Shown: in pieces, positions 1 through 12,700 of the stretch
Layout of the letters: each line of letters opens with the position of its first letter
Numbering within the stretch: position 1 is the stretch's first letter
NCBI GenBank assembly: GCA_034696485.1
Contig: JAQIWT010000297.1
Coordinates: 1-24,431 of the forward strand
Origin: Isohypsibius dastychi
Taxonomy: Eukaryota > Tardigrada > Eutardigrada > Parachela > Isohypsibiidae
Reading direction: 5' to 3'
Length of the DNA stretch: 24,431 nt
Program-made: the position numbers and the translations under genes
The notes under the pieces: model-generated
What the model saw: only the letters and a program-made list of their open reading frames with translations
What the model was told of the DNA's origin: nothing
Databases searched by the model: none

Positions 1-1003
1 TGTACAAGTCAATTAAACACAAGTCCGAAACTATAGTACCACTATAAATTGATTGTTTTCACAATTATTAAACCTTGACTTAAAATTATAACTAACCCTC
101 CCCCTCTCGGATTTTGACTGTTGCAACGCCGGTTGATCTGTTTTCTGGAAATATAATGTACTAGTACGTTGATCGGGCTAAAAATATGGTATATCCCTTT
201 ATCAGTATTTGATCTTCTTGCTCGAATAGCATACAGACGAGTGGGGGCGCAAAAAAGGATCTGATTGTAACAATCCACGAAGCATGTTAATTCTCCCCCA
301 CGAATTATCCGGTGCGCTCCGTAATCATGGCTTCACAAAACCTGAATGTCACACGCGGGAAGGATGGGCACTAGGGTAATTTCATCTTTCTTATTGGTTG
401 CACTTGCTTTAATATTAGAACCCTACCCAGGTAATTTTCGAACAGTAATTTCAAGGTTGGGTCTGAGCTCGTAATCGATCCCCTTTTGTTCCATCCCACA
501 ACATCGGAAGTGATTCACAACGTTTGTTCTGTGTTATATATGAGTCTTGGTTGGTTCGGCACATGAATAATGCACTTCGTACGCCCGGCGTCTACGGTAA
601 TGTTTCATACCTGTTGTTTTCAACCACAAGGTCATCAATATTTTGACGTAAGACGAAACTGCTCGCGTGATGAAGCACGCTTGACTCCTCCGTGGATATA
701 TATACCGGTGATCCTCCCATAATTTTTTAGTTGTAAAAGAGGATGCATGTACGTGAATCGTGTTCAGTTCCTCATTTTCTCAATATTCTCAACTTTTATT
801 CCTCGTTACCATTCAAAGACGTTACTTTGGTTACCTGCTACCTCTAATGGTTACTACGTTTCTTGACGGACTTGTAGCATTTGGATTTGGAAGGCCTCTT
901 GAGGTCAGACCAGCGTTGTGTTGATTAGAATTGAAGAGGTTAGTTATGTTTGGACTGGATTTTCTGAGTTTTCAAAACAGAAATCTAGAATCGCCTTTTG
1001 AGT

Positions 1004-1026
1004 CACGGCTTTGTTATCGCGCCGTG
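1004..1026. repeat. CACGGC/GCCGTG stem-loop, copy 1
   Basis: A 6-bp inverted repeat (CACGGC at 1004-1009, GCCGTG at 1021-1026) with an 11-nt loop ending in ATCGC. A near copy with the same arms and the same loop end is at 15210-15230. Confidence 0.6.
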
Positions 1027-1061
1027 CATAATTTGACGGTTCGGGGAACGATGATGAGTAA

Positions 1062-1099
1062 AACGAAGTGCGTCATCCCTTGAGGGTGACGCCTTCGTT
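1062..1099. repeat. Strong imperfect inverted repeat (hairpin)
   Basis: Arms at 1062-1080 and 1083-1099 pair over 17 bp (AACGAAG, then GCGTCA, then CCCT, against AGGG, TGACGC and CTTCGTT). There are two single-base bulges (T69 and T76 of the 10xx numbering) and a very tight loop. It lies in the presumed leader or promoter of the SHOC2-like gene. It is too short for a typical miRNA precursor. Function unknown. Confidence 0.75.
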
Positions 1100-1581
1100 C
1101 ACTTTGGTTAGATGAGAGGAACGAGGCCAAGGTTTGTTGGTCTTTGCTTATCGCACTCAGCTTGTCTTGTCTCGTTTGCGTTTTTCCCGAGATTTCGGTA
1201 AAGATTCGCTCTGAATTCCTTTTGCTCAGACTATCTTGCCATAACCGTGTATCACAATCACAAACCGCAATAATTCAGGCCTTCTTTTGGCCTACTTGTT
1301 GATCCTCCTGATCGCGCTGTGGGGTTTTATCTTGGAATTTTTACACGTGCGCAGTTGGAATTTTACTTTTGTTTTGATCTCCCATGCTTCCAAAACTGGC
1401 TTCTAATTCTTACATGATCTCAGTGCAGGTATCCATTATCGAACCCTAATTCTTTGAATACCATAGCAGATTACATCGACTGTTGTGATTTCAGCAGGAC
1501 TTTGAACTTTGTTTTTTCCAGTGATGATTGGTTTTGTTGTTGTTTTTGCAGAGACCTGATGCCGTTCCCGAATACACAGCC

Positions 1582-4500
1582 ATGAAACGGCGTGGCGACG
1601 GGAAAAGTGTGGAGCATGAAGGTGGCTCTTCTGGAACGGGTTCTCAGCAGGAACCTCGTTCATCATCATCTTCCACCACGCCATCCGGAAGTCGAAGAGA
1701 TACAGCATCTTCATCATTTCAAACGCGTGCAACAACATCAAGCACTGAAGAGGACCCTACGGGAGCAGGAACTAGCTCCGAACCAGTTGCTTCTAGTTCG
1801 AAGCCCAAAGTAGGGAATATCAGCTAAACTTCAATGTCTGATTTCGCATGGTTTTGAATTTGGCGCAGGAAAAGAAACCAAGCATAATTTCGGGATCTAC
1901 GGACGCTTCCGTATTACGTTCTCAGAGAAAGGTGTTTATCAAAGTAGATGAAACAACCAAACCGAAACCTTCAACGTCGAAAGCCAAACCAGCGAAACCG
2001 GATGTGGTAAGTCGCGATATCATTGGAAATATCTCCAGAATTCGTTTTCTTGAAATTGTTATTGATTCACATTTCTGGAGTATTCCGTCGATATCTTCCA
2101 GCCAATGTGCCGCAAATTATTGAATATGCGGTATTACTTGGACTTGGGAAATTTAGGATACTTTCGAATTTGAAGTTGCTAGTACCTAAGGAACTTCGGG
2201 AGTGAACTTTTTTTATTCCTCAAGAAACATAGTTTTTGTTTTTCTTTATGTAAGTTGTCCTTACTGATATGATTGAGATTCTGAAGCATTTTTTGGTTTT
2301 ATTGATTTAGGCGTTTCTCAAAAATCATAGAAAGGGTACGTTATTCTTTTTTTACTTGATAATTTCTGCTGAAATCTTGTCAACTTATATATCAAATTCT
2401 GTATATCCATTTATAATTGAATTAAGATTATAATTTATGTTCTTTGAAAACATATTTAGTTACAGTTTATTCAGAGTGTCAAGTTTGGTCTTTTAGGACA
2501 TCTCCAAAGAAATATCCAAATGCAAAGAGGAAAAGGCGGGGCGGTTGGATTTGAGCAAGTCGAACGTGAGTGGTTTGATTTCGTTCAAAAAATGACGCGT
2601 CCACGAACTCTTATTTTATTTTCAGATATCTGCTGTTCCGACTTCGATTAAAGATGTGAATATTTTACATTTTGATTCGATGTAACACCTTTTAACCGAC
2701 TTGATTTTGCAGTTAACTCACCTGACCGAATTATATTTATACGGCAACAAATTGTTATCGCTCCCCAATGAGATTGGCAATCTGGTGCACTTACAAACCC
2801 TTGCGCTGCACGAGAATTCCCTGAGTAATTTACCAGCGTCAATGGAGAACATGAGGTCATTACGAGTTGTAGATCTCCGTCATAACAAACTGCAGGAGGT
2901 GAGATATCCGGCGTGGTGCGGTTACGCTGGTTAATAATCCACATAATTGTATCTGCATTAAGATCCCCGACGTCATTTATCGCATGTCTGCATTGACGAC
3001 CCTCCACCTCAGATTCAATAAAATCCGGTCCGTCAGCGAGGATATAAAATATTTATCGGTGAGTGGGAGGATGGGTGCGCTGATTACTGGCTCATTATTG
3101 AATGACGTGGTTTTTTAGAATCTGACCATCCTCAGTCTGCGGGAAAATAAAGTGAAAACTATTCCGAATGATGTTGGCACGCTGGTCAATTTGACCACTC
3201 TCGATGTCTCCTATAATCACCTCGAACACATTCCTGCTGAAATCGGCAACCTCGCGCAACTTGTGACGTTGGATTTACAACATAACGAACTGGTGACAAT
3301 TCCGGACAGTATTGGCAATTTGCGAAATCTCGCACGTCTTGGCTTAAGGTTTGAATTTTTTTCCCCGAGAATTTTTTCTTGGATCTGACAAATGTTTTTG
3401 ATTTTTAGGTATAACAAATTGGTCTCGATTCCGGAGAGTATTCGCAACTGTTCCAATTTGGATGAGTTCAATATTGAAGCTAACAATATTGCCGTTCTGC
3501 CACAAACGCTTCTCGCCAATCTCACCCAGCTTAACAATATTACCTTATCGAGAAATAAATTCACGGATTTCCCCGGCGGTGGACCTGCTCAATTTTGCTC
3601 AGCTCAGGTATTTATTTTCCTGAGAAAAGTGTCAAGTTTCTAAAACCAAGATTTTTCCAGATTGTGAATATGGAACACAACCAAATCACCAAAGTTCCGT
3701 TTGGCATTTTTTCGCGAGCTTTATCGTTGACCAAATTGAATATGAAGGAGAACGCCCTTCGCAGCTTGCCTTTGGGTATTCAATCTTTTTCCTGCTTTTG
3801 GATAATTGTGAAGTTATTGGGATTTTTTGTAATTAGATATCGGAACATGGACCAATATTGTGGAATTGAACTTCGGGACCAATCAGCTAACCGTTCTTCC
3901 GGACGATATCGCCAACTTGGTGAATCTGGAAGTTCTCATTCTTAGCAACAATTCGCTCAACGTAAGCATTGATCATATAAATCACCTTTCTCGTTTTTTA
4001 ATTTTGTCTTGTTTTCAGTTTATTCCTCCAGCAATCGGAAATTTACAGAAACTTCGGGTTCTGGATCTCGAGGAAAACCGACTGGAAACACTTCCTTCTG
4101 AAATCGGTAAATACCCTAATTTGACATTGTCTTCTTATTCGAAGCAAAGATTTTCGATTCGAATAGTAATAAGAAATACACTTTTCCCAGTTGGAAAATC
4201 TCAACAAAATATTTGCGGTCAGAAATGCGAAAATTAAACACGTTTCATTATCCATTGCATTTCACAATCACAGGACAACTGCAAGAACTCCAGCGGCTGG
4301 TGGTGCAGGCTAATCGTCTCAACTGCCTCCCTCGAACAATTGGCAACCTGCATAATTTGACTTACATCGGCGCGGGCGAAAATCTGCTGACAACTCTACC
4401 TTCAGAAATCGGTCAGTTTTTTCACGTTTTCGTCTTTTTCTCATGTTTAAATTTTTGTTTCTACTTAAAGGTTATCTGGATAAGCTGGAAAATCTCTATC

Positions 4501-4766
4501 TGAATGACAATCAGTTTCTTCATGGACTTCCGTTTGAACTGGCCCAGTGTAGCAGCTTGCAGATTATGAGTATCGAAAATTGTCCATTATCGCAAATCCC
4601 TCCGGAAATTGTTGCCGGTGGACCTTCTCTTGTTATTCAGGTATTTTCCCGTCCGCCGCTGACATAAATATTTTTTCGTTGGGTTTTCGTAATGACCCTT
4701 GTTTTTCAGTATTTGAGAGTTGAGATTGCACGGTCACACATGTCAGGTGCACAGTCTCAGTTATAA
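1582..4766 (+). CDS. SHOC2: SHOC2/SUR-8-like leucine-rich-repeat RAS-RAF scaffold
   Basis: Seen: 14 coding exons, 1582-1809, 1869-2006, 2497-2565, 2626-2655, 2713-2898, 2963-3058, 3119-3348, 3409-3607, 3661-3775, 3837-3961, 4019-4106, 4274-4411, 4471-4640 and 4710-4766, with stop TAA at 4764. They give about 622 aa (human SHOC2 has 582). Residues 1-122 are a Ser/Thr/Lys-rich low-complexity tail. From LDLS near residue 139 a run of about 20 LRRs follows the human protein block by block (for example [48 protein letters not shown]). Split codons regenerate conserved residues, such as D-I-G-T-W across the 3776-3836 intron. Known: SHOC2 bridges RAS/MRAS and PP1C to dephosphorylate RAF. Uncertain points are the 2007-2496 intron, where a 25-nt exon-like piece was left out, and the exact start. 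The ATG at 1582 is the only ATG in the first coding exon frame downstream of the 1551 acceptor before the Ser-rich tail. Confidence 0.96.
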
Positions 4767-6436
4767 TTGGAACACCATTCTTCTCGCCAAAATGGATGAA
4801 CCGGTTTTAAGTTTTTTAGTTCCTGAAAATTTGTTGGTGGGAATGAGGTTTTGTTAGTAAGCAGCATTCACTGGCGCTTTTATGTTTTATCTTTTTTGAG
4901 TTGATTTCTTTTAATCCGTGCATGTCTTCTTCTCCGTTCAAGGAAATTTAACCGTTTTAGTTTTTCTCACTGAATTTAAATTTATGCAGATTTTGTCTGC
5001 TCAGCTGTAATGCACGATTCAAAACAATGTGATACTGACTGTGTGTTGTTGATTCTCAGTATTATATCCATGTCAATGAATGCAACAAAAGAAACCAATG
5101 ACGTGAACAAAACTAATCGACACATCTTTTTTCAATTTCATAGCTCAGAATGACACACCACCTGTCTTCAACGACATCCAGATGGCGCTGTAACATATAA
5201 TCTTGTTTCAGCCAATTCCCATTCTGGCTCTGTTGTCGTTTTCTTCATCGCAAGAACTTTTTACTCAAACACAGGTGTTTCCTCTTTCCGTTCCAGATCC
5301 AACGATGGGCCCTGTTACGAATACCCAGTGTACTTTGATAAATGTTTCCGTGTGATATCCGAAGAAGCCACGCCAGAGTTGTCAAAATCTGGGGAATGCA
5401 TCTTTTTGGCCGATCCACGGAGTTCCAACTGGGACTGCTTTTATCTCGGACTTCAACGACGCAACCGAGACAGAATTGTTGTTTTGACCTGTCAAATTGC
5501 TCGGGAAGCAGTAAACGCCTCCGCGTGTTCCGTCGCGTTTTCCCTTCCATGAGATCTTCGGAAAAAAGAACCGTTCAAAGCGAACATTCGGTCGTCCACG
5601 GATTTTCCTCCCGCTCACGACTGGGAAATCAATTGTAAGAAAGAAAAGTGTCTGCGAATGCAGGTGAAAGGGCAGCTCAGTATAGTTCATAATGCTTGGC
5701 TAGGAATAGGATATTTACGAATTTTCACCCTTGGGAACAGAACTATCAGGATTTTGAATTTGTATTTTGTCAGCAGACTAATCTTCGTACTTTGTTTTCC
5801 CTTATTTATGCAGATAAGGAGGAGATTTATACTCTGTACTTTTCAAGTTTTATCGAATTTAGATTCTGGATGACCTTCGACTAATTTCAGCATCGTGGCG
5901 GGAGCGGGATGTACTATACATGAACTATGCTCTGTAGTTCATCTGATGAACGATGATGGTAATTGTGGTTCCTTGTTATGGCAATGATTTTCAACACTGA
6001 GCAAGTTCAAAATAATTGTCATGATTGTTGAAATGAACAGGTTATAACGTGTCACTTTGTTCATGTTGAAAGAACATTTACGTAGGTTTGTCATTGTGCA
6101 GCTCAGGCTCGATATTTCAAAAATCGATAAATTTTGCTCGTTAGCAAGTCATTCTTTTGAGCTGATAAACCTATTTTGTATTCAAATAAAGGCGAATTAT
6201 CGATCAACTGTCTGCAAGTCGATTTTGTTTGGAACTGACTTTTAAAATGTTGACCTAATAGTTCAGCCATTTGAATAAACAGGCTCAATTTAATGCTACA
6301 TTGGATCACAAAAGGAGGAAAATGTGACCACATGTGAATAAAATATTTAAATAAGACGACAGGAAAGGCGCCCGGAAGGCGAACATTCTTACTTTAGCCA
6401 AAGTGATTCAGCAAACATTTTCTTCTCTATTTTCAG
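4767..6436 (+). other. Region without a recognised coding gene between SHOC2 and the LEV-9-like gene
   Basis: The region should hold the SHOC2 3'UTR and the distal leader of the next gene, but no AATAAA close behind the SHOC2 stop was found. The segment about 5211-5662 is richer in G+C than its surroundings. It is preceded by a good acceptor (TTGTTTCAG ending at 5210) and followed by a possible donor (GCAG before GTGAAA at 5663), so it could be a non-coding leader exon. Several overlapping open frames of 74-102 codons there resemble no family I know. Confidence 0.35.
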
Positions 6437-6454
6437 CCGGAGAGTCCCAGAGTT

Positions 6455-6616
6455 ATGGAAAAGCAAAAGACGCCTTCATTTCCGACATCCCCGATTATTC
6501 AACACAACTTCGTCACCGGCAAAAATTATATTCCTGACATGCTGGTCAACTTTTCATGGCGCCCAGATGAGCGGACGTTTAGATCAACACTTGATATCCC
6601 AACAAGTGTTGAGTGA
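6455..6616 (+). CDS. Upstream ORF, 53 codons, in the presumed leader
   Basis: ATG at 6455 opens a frame that ends at TGA 6614-6616, about 100 nt before the main ATG at 6720. The peptide starts MEKQKTPSFPTSP and matches no family I recognise. It is not in frame-continuous splicing with the next exon. If the 6437 acceptor is used, this uORF would be translated or scanned past before the main start. Expression is unproven. Confidence 0.3.
   Translation: MEKQKTPSFPTSPIIQHNFVTGKNYIPDMLVNFSWRPDERTFRSTLDIPTSVE
6584..6612. repeat. Perfect 10-bp inverted repeat in the leader
   Basis: TCAACACTTG (6584-6593) and its exact reverse complement CAAGTGTTGA (6603-6612) flank a 9-nt loop. The hairpin ends two bases before the uORF stop codon. 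Confidence 0.8.
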
Positions 6617-6719
6617 AATCAGAGGCTCATTATCATATTTCAAGTCACAACAATCTTGTTGCGGGGATGTCGACGACTAATCCGTCTCTTTCAAATGACA
6701 CCAATTGGTGACCTTTGAA

Positions 6720-9700
6720 ATGATGAACAAGTCACTCGTTATCTACCTTCATATATCCGGCTTATTATTGGCGGGTCGGATGGTGGGAAAAGTCAGCGGG
6801 GATCACGAAACAGGTGAGTTAGTTTGGGATAGATTCTTCTTGACAGGTCGCTTTTGTGGCGGCCCAATCGACGTGTGTTTGTACTTGACAACCAATAAAG
6901 AGCATCAGTTGAGTGGCTCGTCGCATAAATCTACTATGCTCCCATGTGAGATGCCTTAATGTTAACAACGGGAGTCCAGGCGCAGTGCATTTATCTCCCG
7001 AAACACTCGTGATGACCAAAAAACTAGTCTGCCGTAAATCCTGCCTTTATTACCCCCACAACGTTGGGGTCATAGAATGCGTGGCGATTGTCTGAATGGG
7101 CTTTTTTCAATTTGTTTTAACTTGACATGATGGTGTGGTTTGTTGTTGTGAATGAACTGCGGCTCGATCGCTCAAAGCAAAGTGGCTGCTTTTGGTCTTG
7201 TTACTAATCCTGCTGGCATTTTCTGGAGAGCTCCTTCATGTCGCTCAGCGGATTACACGAGTTTTTTGTTTATCTGGATTATCTTCAGCTGGATGTATAT
7301 TGCTGCGCAATACTTATCGCTTTATTTCATTATAAGTAATTTAATCCGCTGTTTAACTTTTGTGACCTTTGATTGATTCGCATTTTAATCGAGTTTACCC
7401 TTTTCAGCACACGAAACATTACGACTATGCCCGAGAAATTTGGATAACGTGGACACCGGCTACCGGAAGTGCCTTCGGCCATGTATGACCGATGTGGATT
7501 GCAAAGGTCGAAAAAAGAAGGTACGATAATTAACATTTGTTTCTCAAATAAAATGAAAGTTTATTTGCTTGATTTTTTTATATTTCAGTGCCTTTGTGAT
7601 GGTGACTGCGGAATGTCCTGCGTTAAACCGAGTAAGTGCCAGTTAGATAGTTAATTTACGTTGATTCCAGCTGAGATTCCCAACAGAAAAAATCCATTCG
7701 CGGTTGTATTTGACTTTTTTAACGACGCTCTTAACTTTTGGCCTTGGCTGATCATCTCCAGCCGGGACTTTTTGAAGGAAGTTTTTTAAGGAAATTAGAA
7801 AAAGCTTTTTAGTTGTAAGTAACTGAAATCTTATTGTCACACGAGAGAGATGTCGCTAACAAGATAAGAGGAAGTATAGGGAATTGGACTTCCTCTGTTA
7901 AAATGGTTTGCCATAGATGCCACTTAAGAAAAACTCTTTGAGATCGATAGTGATCGTTTATGCGTCTAAGAAATCCATTTTTGAATTAAGAATGATACGA
8001 CCCATCAATGGATGGATCATTTAGCTGACAAAATTGATTAGATTTCTTTTTTCGCCGACGTTATCGTTCTTGTCAAATCTGCTCTTTTGTGATTTCACGA
8101 CTGTTGCTGGTTTTTTTCGCTTTGATTTTTCTGTCAAAAAATCAAAAACATTCCTGTAAACACGTCTTTCAAATCGCTGCAAAATTAATTTTTTGTCTGT
8201 GAAAATATTTTTTTGACGCATTTTATTTTTGACCACAGATACGAAATGTGCGCCATTAATCGATCCGATTAATGGCAAAGTTCACACGACAGGGATCGAG
8301 GCGTTTGGCGCAAAAGTATTCTACACTTGCCAGCCGGAATTCAAGTTGAGAGGTCCTCGAGCTCGCTCTTGTCAAGGCGATGGAACTTGGAGCGGAGAAG
8401 CGCCCGTTTGCCAGCCGGATGGTTCGTATTCCTTGGGATAAATGTAAATAGCAGCATTTGGAATAACAGCCCGGCATTTGTATTATGCAGTGAAATGCGA
8501 TGACCCTCCAGAAATTCCACATGCTCAACACAACGCCGATTGGCGTAATCGCCAATATGAACTGGATACCATGATCCAGTATACTTGTGAAAGCGGTTAT
8601 TCAATCGAGGGATTCGCACGGGCCAAATGCATATATTTTAATGGGAGTGCCAAATGGTTCGGACCAGACTTGAGATGTGTTCGTAAGTTGTTTTTCTGAA
8701 TTCTTTGGGATTTAAAAAATTAATACCGAAGTTTTGTAATATATAGAGATGTTTCGAGACTCAATCCCGAATTCCGATTTGGGATTCGTTTTTGAGGTTC
8801 GAAAAAGTTTTTTTTTCTATTTTGGGGACCTAAGTACACAATTCGAATATATCATACTGTTGTTGGCTTTCAAGTGGTTGCTTCTCAGAACCGTGGTTAA
8901 CGAAGCCAATCTCAAAGTTCAAATTTTATTCTGCATTTTGAACGTTTCTGACACCATTGAATATCACAAACAAATTTTTAAAGAGCTTGATTTTTTTACA
9001 GTTTTTATGCTCTGTTTGGCGTTTGTTTTTGGGGATTTGAGTTCAAAGTTGGTTGTTCTTTTAGTATAAAATGATTTCGTGCATTTATTTAAATCGAAAA
9101 GGTTTGGTTTTTGGTTCGACATCCGATTCTTTTTTTTCCAGCAAGGGAATGTGGCCATCCGGGTGAGATTCTCAATGGTTTCCGGGAGGGAGATCTTCTC
9201 CACTATCCACATCGGGTCAAGTTTCATTGCTACCCGGGCTTCAGTTTAGTTGGGAAGCCCATCCGATACTGTCAGGTGGGAATTGAACTGTAATTAACAT
9301 TCAAAAACAATCTGACGGATAAATGTTACAATTGCAGAGAAATGGCAAATGGGATGGTGAGAACCCAATTTGCAAAGGTACGTCGATTTTTTTTGCGTTC
9401 GAAATGTGATGTATAAGTCACGTGTAATTCCTCCGCACAGCTGTTGAATGCCACAGACCACCAGATCCGTATAACGGAAAGGCCATCATCACGTCATTGA
9501 AATATGAGTCGGTGGTGACATATGAATGCAAATTAGGATATCATTTGGCCAGGAATGGTGAAAGACGTTGTCTGGCTAACCAGTCTTGGAGCGGACCTGA
9601 ACCAAAATGTGAAGGTACTACCAGCATATTTTTGTTGACTGGAAACTTTTTCAGAGTTTTCAGAGAATTTTGTTTTTTTTGAAATAATCGAGATCCGACA

Positions 9701-12700
9701 CAGCAAAATTCCTTTTTCGACATTTCCAAGCTGATCAATCCTACTGGCGCTTTTCACAATTTCTAAGCAGTCTTCCGTTTCTTTTTTTCACTGTCGTCTT
9801 ATCGAGAGAAAAATATGTACACGAATATCTGTTTCTAAAATAATTTCGGAAGAGAATTTTTTTGAAACCTTTCTTGACAGTGCAAGTACATTGGAAATCA
9901 TCTGACCCAAGAATAATTACATTGTTAGACTTTCCAGCTGATGCTGATATTCAATGAAATTCTGTAAATCTTTAACGGTTAGGAAAAATGATGTATTTTT
10001 GCTGCTTAGATAATTTTAAGCCCAATTCATTTTTTTTCGTTTTGAAATCCTGAAAAATGAAATTTCTTCTGGTACCTGCATCATTTGGACCAGTTTTACC
10101 GTCTTTTAACTTCCGACTTTGTCACCAGCTAACTTATCAGTCCATACAGATTTTTGCGGTGAAAGCGAGAATTATTTTCTAATAAAGTGTGAACCGGTTT
10201 TGCTTGCAGTTGTCAACTGTCCACAACCGGAAGTCGTTCCAAATGGTGGATACAATCTCACATCAACCACATTCAACTCCGTCATCTTTTTCTACTGCAA
10301 CAAGGGAATGAAGTTGGTTGGACCCTACACTTCCGCCAAATGCCAAGCCAACGCAACGTGGTCTCACTCGCCACCCAAATGTTATGGTAACTTTTTCCTT
10401 GTCTTTTAATTTGCATGTCAATGATTACATTAACCCCTTTGTAGCGCCATGTGCAGTTCCATTCATTGAGCATGGCCGAATAAATGGCCCACCCGGGGAT
10501 TACGTGAGCCATGGAGATGTGCTCAACGCGTCCTGTATTCCCAAATACGAACAGTCATACAGTCACATTCCGCCGAAATGCCATAATGGTAGTTTTTTAC
10601 ATGTGCCGATATGTCAACCGGCCAGTTGTAAAACGCCACCAACGAATCCTCGCCGCGGACTCGTTATTGCACCCAAAACGGAACATGGAATGAAGGCGCG
10701 CTTTGTGTGTAATAAGGGATACAAGATTGTCGGAAATGACACTGTTGCGTGTGAATATGGAGTGTGGACTGGAGAGACACCTACTTGCCAAGAAAGTAAG
10801 CTCTCACCTTCAAATTGACTTCGACAACAATTTTTGATTGACAAAATTTATATCTTAACGGAGCGATAGAATATTTGCGAGAGCAGTTCGTGTGTTTATC
10901 AGTGTGGACACGTTGGAAAGTCCACAGAACTTGTCGCCACTTAAGTTGAACTTCATTCCTTCAGGTTCGAATATTGATAAACGTCCACAAAATAGTTTGT
11001 TGAGAAATGTTCCTGAACTTGCTGAAAGATACAGTTACGTTGTTAACTGAGTTAACAAGAAATTGATCACAGAAAAGTTCAGCATTACGTAGGTATGAAT
11101 TCCGTCGTACGAAAAAGAAATTCATGTAAATTTTCGACCAGTGTTTGCGAGAATGGTAGTTTTATCAGATTGATCGGTCTCCAAATTTTGTTCAAATAGT
11201 TATAAATAGTAAATAAAAAGTTAATAGATAGTCAATGAATAGTTAATAAATAGTTATGAATTCCTTATAAATAGCTATGAATTCAAACGGTTATGGATTC
11301 ACGGTTTTCAATGCATTAACCGAGAGCTAAGTCGAGAGTGATGTTTATTGTTAATTTTGTGTTTCTTTGTGTTTTAGTTCAATGATTTAGATTTTTGTTT
11401 TTAGTTTATTGTCCTTGGCCTGGCAAGCTCGGGAACGGGACAGTCTACCTCGTCGGCGCAATGGGAAGTTATGAATATTATGACTACATCAAAACAGTTG
11501 TCCAAGATCGGCAAATCCGTTACGAATGCATCAAAGGTTTCTTTCTACATGGTGGACCAACCGGAGCGACTTGTGTAGATGGCAACTGGAGTCCTCTGGA
11601 AAAGCCAAAGTGCTACCCTGGTGAGCATCTTTTGGGTTAGTGTGGGATATCTTACTAACAAACTCGGCATGACCTTTCCCCTTTTTCTTTGCTAACTTGA
11701 AGGTCAGCACTCGCCTTCATCCGCATTTGTGGTTTTCGGGCAGCGTTTGAATCCTCGTGAACTCTTAAGAAGGAGAAGAGGTAGTTTGGCAAAAGTGCCG
11801 TGTTAATGTCTGTCATCCTTTCTTCTTTCATCCAAAGGAAACCAACCCATTGGGCGCAATTTTATTTTAGCCCCCTGCAGTGAACTGAGGTCGCCGAATT
11901 TTGAGCAAAGCAACTTACTCCGTGACCCCGAAGACGCAAATCATTATATCGCGACCATCAGATGTCGAGCTGGATTTGTTACGAACACTCATAACGGAAA
12001 AGCGGATTGTCGAAATGGAGTATGGACCCCGAGAAAACCCGACTGCGTTCCACGTAAGATTTTTAAGAGCAAAGAGACCGCTTTGGAACAGATTTGAGGC
12101 AAACAAAAATTAAATTTATTTTTGAAATAACCCAGCCTTTGTTCAGGGGAATTCAACTAATTTTTGACCACTTAACTCACGGGTTTTCTTTCTTCTTGGA
12201 GTTTGGGCTGTCGTTTGGACTGCAAATTCCGTTTCTTGTAGAAAGTTACTAAGTTAAGTACCATTTTTCCAGAATGAGTTTCGATTCTTTGATCTTCTGG
12301 GATTGCTCGACCAAAAAGTTCGATATTATAATAAACAGCGATTTCAAATAGGAAGTTTAGACTCCAATGAGCACATCCCAAAATTTCAGCATTTTTTAAC
12401 AATCAGAGACCATTTGCAGGAATTTGAAAAGGTCACCGGTATTTTGACTAGAAGTTGTAAGCAAAACCTTGGTACATACAAAAAAAGACAGAAGCTTTTG
12501 TCCAGTTTTTCCAAGTTTTCCGAACAAGAGTTTGGTTTCTCGTTTACTTCTTGTTTCAAAGCGGTCTCTGGTCGGTTTTTCCACTTGGTCTTCGAGAAAA
12601 CCTAAAATCGTCTCAGTAACTTGCAGAGTCCCGGAAGCAATGAACGGTCATTTCAAGCGCAACAACCACACAGTAGCCAGCTGGACAGAAGTAGAAGACA

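Larger units (their letters stand above)
1..1551 (+). promoter_or_regulatory. Upstream and 5' leader region of the SHOC2-like gene
   Basis: No coding gene is supported here; the open frames are short and unlike proteins. A TATATATA stretch lies at 697-704. A candidate splice donor (CAG before GTATCC) at 1429 and a clean acceptor (pyrimidine tract and GCAG ending at 1551) would make 1429-1551 a 5'UTR intron, with the exon resuming 30 nt before the ATG at 1582. Two hairpin-forming sequences lie at 1004-1026 and 1062-1099. The start of transcription cannot be fixed from sequence. Confidence 0.4.
6437..6719 (+). promoter_or_regulatory. 5' leader exon of the LEV-9/Hasp-like gene
   Basis: A pyrimidine tract and TTTTCAG end at 6436, and the sequence then runs without an intron signal to the ATG at 6720. 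That makes this the likely 5' untranslated part of the first coding exon. It contains a 53-codon upstream ORF and a perfect 10-bp hairpin. Confidence 0.45.

Noticed and set aside
1050-1060. C-box-like ATGATGA for a C/D snoRNA
   Set aside because: No D box CTGA at a suitable distance and no terminal stem.
8749-9069. 106-codon hydrophobic open frame inside an intron
   Set aside because: Lies between well-supported splice sites of CCP2 and CCP3; its Phe/Leu-rich composition follows from T-rich intron sequence.
12469-12616. Extension of the large CCP exon upstream to 12469
   Set aside because: The frame happens to be open, but the peptide is not CCP-like and the phase-1 acceptor at 12616 restores the module as in the other CCP exons.
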